Positions 27,701 through 36,700 of a stretch of DNA of 64,000 bases are shown piece after piece. Positions within the stretch are counted from its first letter, which is position 1, and each line of letters opens with the position of its first letter. The DNA comes from Dallia pectoralis (lineage: Eukaryota > Chordata > Actinopteri > Esociformes > Umbridae): contig CM055755.1 of NCBI GenBank assembly GCA_029465975.1, forward strand, positions 57,430 through 121,429, in the 5' to 3' direction. A model generated the notes under the pieces. That model had not been told where the DNA came from and made no database searches. It saw nothing but the letters and a program-made list of their open reading frames with translations. The translations under genes and the position numbers were made by a program.

Positions 27701-30700
27701 GTATTTACCTGCTGTATATATATATATTTATATATTTATATATTAGGTGAATGTTGTAGTTCCTGTATTTACCTGCTGTGTATATAACAGGTGAATAATG
27801 TAGTTCCTGTATTTACCTGCTGTGTACATAACAGGTGGATAATGTAGTTTGTGTATTTACCTGCTTTATATATAACATGTGGATAATGTAGTTCCTGTAT
27901 TTACCTGCTTTATATATAACAGGTGGATAATGTAGTTCCTGTATTTACCTGCTGTCTATATAACAGGTGGATAATGTAGTTCCTGTATTTACCTGCTTTA
28001 TATATAACAGGTGGATAATGTAGTTCCTGTATTTACCTGCTGTGTATATAACAGGTGGATAATGTAGTTCTTGTATTTACCTGATGTGTATATAACAGGT
28101 GGATAATGTAGTTCCTGTATTTACCTGCTTTATATATAACAGGTGGATCATGTAATTCCTGTATTTACCTGCTGTGTATATAACAGGTGGATAATGTAGT
28201 TTCTGTATTTACCTGCTGTGTATATAACAGGTGGATAATGTAGTTCTTGTATTTACCTGATGTGTATATAACAGGTGGATAATGTAGTTCTTGTATTTAC
28301 CTGCTGTGTATATAACAGGTGGATAATGTAGTTCCTGTATTTACCTGCTTTATATATAACAGGTGGATAATGTAGTTCCTGTATTTACCTGCTGTGTATA
28401 TAACAAGTGGATAATGTAGTTCCTGTATTTACCTGCTTTATATATAACAGGTGGATAATGTAGTTCCTGTATTTACCTGCTGTGTATATAACAGGTGGAT
28501 AATGTAGTTCCTGTATTTACCTGATGTGTATATAACCGGTTGATAATGTAGTTCCTGTATTTACCTGCTGTGTATATAAAAGGTAGATAATGTAGTTCCT
28601 GTATTTACCTGCTGTGTATATAACAGGTGGATAATGTAGTTCCTGTATTTACCTGATGTGAATATAACAAGTGGATCATGTAGTTCCTGTATTTACCTGA
28701 TGTGAATATAACCGGTTGATAATGTAGTTCCTGTATTTACCTGATGTGTATATAACCGGTTGATAATGTAGTTCCTGTATTTACCTGATGTGTATATAAC
28801 CGGTAGATAATGTAGTTACTGTATTTACCTGATGTGTATATAACCGGTTGATAATGTAGTTCCTGTATTTACCTGATGTGTATTTAACCGGTTGATAATG
28901 TAGTTCCTGTATTTACCTGATGTGAATATAACCGGTTGATAATGTAGTTCCTGTATTTACCAGATGTGAATATAACAAGTGGATCATGTAATTCCTGTAT
29001 TTACCTGATGTGTGTATGACAGGTGGCTGACCTGGCTGTGGCTCCTCTGACCATCACCTATGTGAGGGAGAAGGTGATAGACTTCTCCAAGCCCTTCATG
29101 ACCCTGGGAATCAGCATCCTGTATCATAAACCCAACGGCACCAACCCAGGAGTGTTCTCCTTCCTCAACCCTCTGTCACCTGATATCTGGATGTATGTGC
29201 TGCTGGCATGTCTTGGAGTTAGCTGTGTCCTGTTTGTGATTGCCAGGTAACGTGTTACGCAGTTGTAGTCGTTAGGGTCATTTTGAACCACGCATTTTTT
29301 AAATGGGAGGGCTTTTCTGATACACAATGACCAGTAGATGGCACCTCTTGTTCGTCATTGCGTCAAAAGGACCAGGCTGTTGTAAAAACACAGTGTTTTT
29401 AAAAAGTTGATATAGATGGCCCAAAAGTGTACACAGTTCTGACAGGTAAGACAATTGTCCATTATAAAAACACAGATTTTTTAATAAACAGGCACTTTAA
29501 AAATGATGACAATAATAAGCCAATTCAGGGTTTCTACAGTACCCTTAACAAAGGTAACCTTAGCCACCTAGACCACTGTTACACTACTGTGAATACCTAC
29601 CATGCTGTGGCCCATGCTGCATTGGGCTTCTTGGACCACGTGATGGTCCACCTAATAACATCATACAGGCAAAAACTGAAGACCGTTGTAACAAGTTCAA
29701 AAAGTGGAACAGTGAAGCCAAAGAGACTCTAAGTGATTGTCTGGACTGTACTGATTATCTGGACAGTACTGATTATCTGGACTGTACTGATTATCTGGAC
29801 AGTACTGATTATCTGGACTGTACTGATTATCAGGACTGTACTGATTATCTGGACTGTACTGATTATCCGGACTGTACTGATTATCCGGACTGTACTGATT
29901 ATCCGGACTGTACTGATTATCTGGACTGTACTGATTATCTGGACTGTACTGATTATCTGGACTGTACTGATTATCTGGACTGTACTGATTATCTGGACTG
30001 TACTGATTATCTGGACTGTACTGATTATCTGGACTGTACTGATTATCTGGACTGTACTGATTATCTGGACTGTACTGATTATCTGGACTGTACTGATTAT
30101 CTGGACTGTACTGATTATCTGGACTGTACTGATTATCTGGACTGTACTGATTATCTGGACTGTACTGATTATCTGGACTGTACTGATTATCTGGACTGTA
30201 CTGATTATCTGGACTGTACTGATTATCTGGACTGTACTGATTATCTGGACTGTACTGATTATCTGGACTGTACTGATTATCTGGACTGTACTGATTATCC
30301 GGACTGTACTGATTATCCGGACTGTACTGATTATCCGGACTGTACTGATTATCTGGACTGTACTGATTATCTGGACTGTACTGATTATCTGGACTGTACT
30401 GATTATCTGGACTGTACTGATTATCTGGACTGTACTGATTATCTGGACTCTACTGATTATCTGGACTCTACTGATTATCTGGACTCTACTGATTATCTGG
30501 ACTGTACTGATTATCTGGACTGTACTGATTATCTGGACTGTACTGATTATCTGGACTGTACTGATTATCTGGACTGTACTGATTATCTGGACTGTACTGA
30601 TTATCTGGACTGTACTGATTATCTGGACAGTACTGATTATCTGGACTGTACTGATTATCCGGACTGTACTGATGATCCGGACTGTACTGATTGTCTGGAC

Positions 30701-33700
30701 TGTACTGATTATCTGGACTGTACTGATTATCTGGACTGTACTGATTATCAGGACTGTACTGATTATCTGGACTGTACTGATTATCTGGACAGTACTGATT
30801 ATCTGGACTGTACTGATTATCCGGACTGTACTGATTATCTGGACTGTACTGATTATCAGGACTGTACTGATTATCTGGACTGTACTGATTATCTGGACTG
30901 TACTGATTATCTGGACTGTACTGATTATCTGGACTGTACTGATTATCTGGACTGTAATGATTATCAGGACTGTACTGAACAACTTCTCAAAGGCAGTGAA
31001 AGTGGCTAAAGGTTTGTATTGGGAGAAACTCAAACAACAGCTTGCAGCGAATGACACTGCATCAGTCTGGAGGGGGATTAATCAGATAACAAATTACAAA
31101 TGCAAATCCAGGTCATCACCGATCTGCAACTTGCTAACGAGCTGAACCATTTCTACTGCAGATTTGAGAGAAAAACGAGCAGTCCTGTCTGCACTCGCCC
31201 ATCAGCTGTGTCCTGCCACCACCATCAGACCCTCATCACCATCAGACCCTCATCACCAGGGCTCACCCACCACCATCAGACCCTCATCACCAGGGCTCAC
31301 CCACCACCATCAGACCCTCATCACCAGGGCTCACCCACCACCATCAGACTCTCATCACCATGACTCACCCACCACCATCAGACCCTCATCACCCACCACC
31401 ATCAGACCCTCATCACCAGGACTCACCCACCACCATCAGACCCTCATCACCAGGGCTCACCCACCACCATCAGACCCTCATCACCATGACTCACCCAACA
31501 CCATCAGACCCTCATCACCAGGGCTCACCCACCACCATCAGACCCTCATCACCAGGGCTCACCCACCACCATCAGACCCTCATCACCAGGGCTCACCCAC
31601 CACCATCAGACCCTCATCACCAGGGCTCACCCACCACCATCAGACCCTCATCACCAGGGCTCACCCACCACCATCAGACCCTCATCACCAGGGCCCACCC
31701 ACCACCATCAGACCCTCATCACCCACCACCATCAGACCCTCACCCACCACCATCAGACCCTCATCACCCACCACCATCAGACCCTCATCACCCACCACCA
31801 TCAGACCCTCACCCACCACCATCCATCAGACCCTCATCACCAGGGCTCACCCACAACCAACAATCACATTCAACAACTACCCTGAGACCACAATAGGATC
31901 AATCAACACCTTTCCTGCAGCCACTTTAGGACTTTCTATACTGGAGAGGGGTGTAAACAGACAATACAAGAGTCAAAACCAAAGAAAGGCAGCTGGTCCT
32001 GATGAAGTCTCTGCCTCCACCAGCTATCTGCTGTGTTCCTCCACCCTCAAGCACTGTGCTGACCAGCTATCTGCTGTGTTACTCCACCCTCAAGCACTGT
32101 GCCGATCAGATATCTGCTGTGTTCCTCCACCCTCAAGCACTGTGCTGATCAGATATCTGCTGTGTTCCTCCACCCTCAAGCACTGTGCTGATCATATATC
32201 TGCTGTGTTTCTCCACCCTCAAGCACTGTGCCGATCAGATATCTGCTGTGTTCCTCCACCCTCAAGCACTGTGCTGATCATATATCTGCTGTGTTTCTCC
32301 ACCCTCAAGCACTGTGCTGATCAGATATCTGCTGTGTTCACAGACATTTTTAATAAACCATTGGTGTCATGCAGCATCCCAGCCTTCTTCAAATCCTCCA
32401 CCATCATCCCAGTTCACAAGAAGCCATGGATCACAGGGCTAAATGACTACAGACCAGTTGTCCTGACCCCCACCATCACAGATCCAGTACTAGACCCTAT
32501 GCAGTTTGCCTATAGAGCCAACTGGTCTGTGGATGACATGATCAACATGGCTCTCCACTTCATTCTACAGCATCTTCACTCCCCAGGAACCTGTCAGAAT
32601 CCTATTTGTGGACTTCAGCTCTAATTTCTAACACCATAATCCCAACACTCCTCCAGGATGAGCTCTCCACCATAAGAGTGCCCATGTACACTTGTAAACG
32701 GATCACATACTTTCTCTCCAACAGGAGGCAGCAGGTGAGGTTAGGGAAACACCCAGACCCTCTGATCATCAGTACCAGCTCCCCTCAAGGTTGCGTCCTG
32801 TCCCCTCTTCTCTTCTCCCTGTACACAAACAACTGCACCACCACAAATGTCAGAAGTTTGTTGATGACATTCTAGTGATTTTTTTATACAGTAATCAAAT
32901 GGAGTCTGGTCAGCGCATACCGAAGAGGGTTTAACAGGCACCTGTGACTATTGCATTATCAAGAATAATAGTATGCCAAATGTTTAATTTCTCTGTCAGC
33001 TGAAACTTTGGGCTGTGTAGACAGGGACTGACCCAACACTATCTGTTATTTTATCGTAGCTTAATGTAGCTTTAACTGTTGATAATTTTGGTACTGCTTC
33101 AAATTGTGGTGTTTTACTACAGTGGCCATATAACAAATACAACGTTGTGAGGACATGTTTCCATTTGAATCTGTAGGTTTACCCCCTATGAGTGGTATAA
33201 CCCTCACCCCTGTAACCCGGACTCTGATGTGGTGGAGAACAACTTCACTCTCATAAACTCAGTGTGGTTTGGAGTGGGAGCTTTGATGCAGCAAGGTACA
33301 GTATACCTGTCGTGAACATAATTATGGTACAGTACACCTGTAATTAACATGAATATGGTACAGTACACCTGTCGTAAACATAATTATGGTACAGTACACC
33401 TGTAATTAACATGAATATTGTACAATACACCTGTAATTAACATGAATATGGTACAGTACACCTGTAATTAACATGAATATGGTACAGTACACCTGTAATT
33501 AACATGAATATGGTACAGTACACCTGTATTTAACATGAATATGGTACAGTAAACCTGTAATTAACATGAATATGGTACAGTACACCTGTAATTAACATGA
33601 ATATGGTACAGTACACCTGTAATTAACATGAATATGGTACAGTACACCTGTAATTAACATGAATATGGTACAGTACACCTGTAATTAACATGAATATGGT

Positions 33701-36700
33701 ACAGTACACCTGTAATTAACATGAATATGGTACAGTACACCTGTAATTAACATGAATATGGTACAGTACACCTGTAATGAACATGAATTTGGTACAGTAC
33801 ACCTGTAATTAACATGAATATGGTACAGTACACCTGTAATTAACATGAATATGGTACAGTACACCTGTAATTAACATGAATATGGTACAGTATACCTGTA
33901 ATTAACATGAATATGGTACAGTATACCTGTAATTAACATGAATATGGTACAGTACACCCTAATTAACATGAATATGGTACAGTACACCTGTAATTAACAT
34001 GAATATGGTACAGTATACCTGTAATTAACATGAATATGGTACAGTACACCCTAATTAACATGAATATGGTACAGTACACCTGTCTGTCACATGAATATGG
34101 TACAGTATACCTGTAATTAAAATGAATATGGTACAGTACACCTGTAATTAACATGAATATGGTACAGTACACCTGTAATTAACATACATGAATATGGTAC
34201 AGTACACCTGTCTGTCACATGAATAAAGTACAGTACACCTGTAATTAACATACATGAATATGGTACAGTACACCTGTCTGTTACATGAATATGTTACAGT
34301 ACACCTGTAATTAACATACATGAATATGGTACAGTACACCTGTAATTAACATACATGAATATGGTACAGTACACCTGTAATTAACATACATGAATATGGC
34401 ACAGTACACCTGTCTGTTACATGAATATGGTAGAGTACACCTGTAATTAACATACATGAATATGGTACAGTACACCTGTCAGTTACATTAATATGGTACA
34501 GTACACCTGTAATTAACATGAATACGGTTCAGGTTTTGCTACTGTACAGCTGTCACTCTAATGGTTTTGGTACTGTACAGCTGTAATAACATGATTTGAA
34601 TATACCAGGATCTGAGCTGATGCCTAAAGCTCTGTCCACGAGGATAGTAGGAGGCATCTGGTGGTTCTTCACCTTGATTATCATCTCCTCCTACACTGCC
34701 AACCTGGCCGCCTTCCTTACCGTGGAACGGATGGACTCGCCCATTGACTCGGCTGATGACCTGGCCAAGCAAACCAAGATAGAGTATGGAGCTGTGAGAG
34801 ATGGATCCACAATGACTTTTTTCAAGGTAAACACACCCACATAGAATATATGCAAAAGGGTTACTGTCCTAAATGTCAATTTTAGTCATTACTTTAAATA
34901 TACAAGCATTATGTAAAATCAACCAACACTGGCATATTATTATATTATAAATAATGCATGCCCTTTATATGAATGTGTTCATAAATGATATGCACCTGCA
35001 GGCATAATACATTCTATATTCCACACAGTATGATACAAAATATATACGTAGTTATACAAAATATTAAATTACAGTGTGTTCAGACAGGCATCAAATTGGC
35101 CTTTTGTTACTAAAAATATGACCCTGACAATGCATGTCAAATATGACTCTGATACAAAGAAAACAGGCAAATTCCATAACATTTATGGCTGAATATATAC
35201 AGTTTTTGCATTCTCCATTTGGGAGAACTTGTCCTGGAGCAAGGTGGGCATTATGGTTTAATTGTGGAACTGAAGTCCACAACAAGATTCTGGTTCCAGG
35301 AAAGTCCAGATACTGGAGGATGAAGTGGAGAGCCCATGTCGACTGCGTTGACCACAGACCTGTTGGCTCTGTAGGAGGCAAACTGTAGAATATTTAGTAG
35401 TCAGAATTTGTATCGACACATAAAAAGTCCTTGGTACATTCGTGGATTTTATTGTTCTTGTTGTCATTGTGGATTTTAATGAGACAATGTTTTTGTTGTT
35501 CATTAGAAATCAAAGATCTCCACCTATGAGAAGATGTGGGCGTTTATGAGCAGTAGGCAGAATACTGCTCTAGTCAAAAACAACAGGGAAGGGATCCAGA
35601 GAGTTATGACAACAGATTATGCTCTCCTCATGGAATCCACCAGCATAGAGTACATCAGCCAGAGAAACTGTAACCTGACACAGATCGGAGGGCTTATAGA
35701 CTCCAAGGGCTACGGCGTGGGCACTCCAATAGGTATAATTATACTTAATTTACATAATTTGCTTCCCATCCAAAAACGTATGATCTATTATATACATATT
35801 CTGTCCTCTTCTCCCAGGCTCTCCCTACAGGGACAAGGTTACCATTGCCATTCTACAGCTGCAGGAAGAAGGGAAGCTCCACATGATGAAGGAGAAGTGG
35901 TGGAGGGGAAACGGCTGTCCTGAGGAGGACAGTAAAGAAGCCAGCGCTTTGGGAGTGGAGAACATTGGTGGTATCTTCATTGTGCTCGCAGCCGGACTTG
36001 TTCTCTCTGTGTTTGTAGCTATTGGAGAGTTCATTTATAAATCCAGGAAAAACTTGGACATCGAGGAAGTGAGTGTAGGCCAGTGTGAATGGCACCACAA
36101 GTATTAACATAGGGAAGAAGTTGAGTAAGGACAACTAGTTGTAAGGGTAGGCCAGTATGAGTGGTACCACAAGTATTAACATAGAGAAGTTGAGCAAGGA
36201 CAACTAGTTGTAAGGGTAGGCCAGTGTGAGTGGTACCACACGTATTAACATAGAGAAGTTGAGTAAGGACAACTAGTTGTAAGGGTAGGCCAGTGTGAGT
36301 GGTACCACACGTATTAACATAGAGAAGTTGAGTAAGGACAACTAGTTGTAAGGGTAGGCCAGTGTGAGTGGTACCACACGTATTAACATAGAGAAGTTGA
36401 GTAAGGACAACTAGTTGTAAGGGTAGGCCAGTGTGAGTGGTACCACACGTATTAACATAGAGAAGTTGAGTAAGGACAACTAGTTGTAAGGGTAGGCCAG
36501 TGTGAGTGGTACCACACGTATTAACATAGAGAAGTTGAGTAAGGACAACTAGTTGTAAGGGTAGGCCAGTGTGAGTGGTACCACAAGTATTAACATAGAG
36601 AAGTTGAGTAAGGACAACTAGTTGTAAGGGTAGGCCAGTGTGAGTGGTACCACACGTATTAACATAGAGAAGTTGAGTAAGAACAACTAGTTGTAAGTAG

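Larger units (their letters stand above)
29410..32940 (+). mobile_element. Rex1 LINE inflated by three internal minisatellites
   Basis: Successive parts of the Rex1 ORF can be read: LSHLDHCYTTVNTYHAVAHA (29560-29620), LITSYRQKLKT, the post-endonuclease region with VAKGLYWEKLKQQLAAND and ASVWRGINQITNYK (31000-31100), ELNHFYCRFE (31138-31170), QRKAAGPDEVSAS (31985-32020), STIIPVHKKPWITGLNDYRP (32400-32460), DPMQFAYRANWSVDDMINMA (32490-32550) and SSPQGCVLSPLLFSLYTN (32775-32830). Frames change between parts and the RT catalytic FADD block is lost, so it is dead. Three tandem arrays (29740-30975, 31213-31855, 32022-32340) lie within the ORF, so about 2.2 kb of the 3.5 kb is array. Confidence 0.85.

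Noticed and set aside
29729..31145. Open frames of over 440 codons on both strands made of repeated WTVLII or STVQII
   Set aside because: They are translations of the 18-base minisatellite in a dead Rex1 copy; all frames of the unit lack stops.
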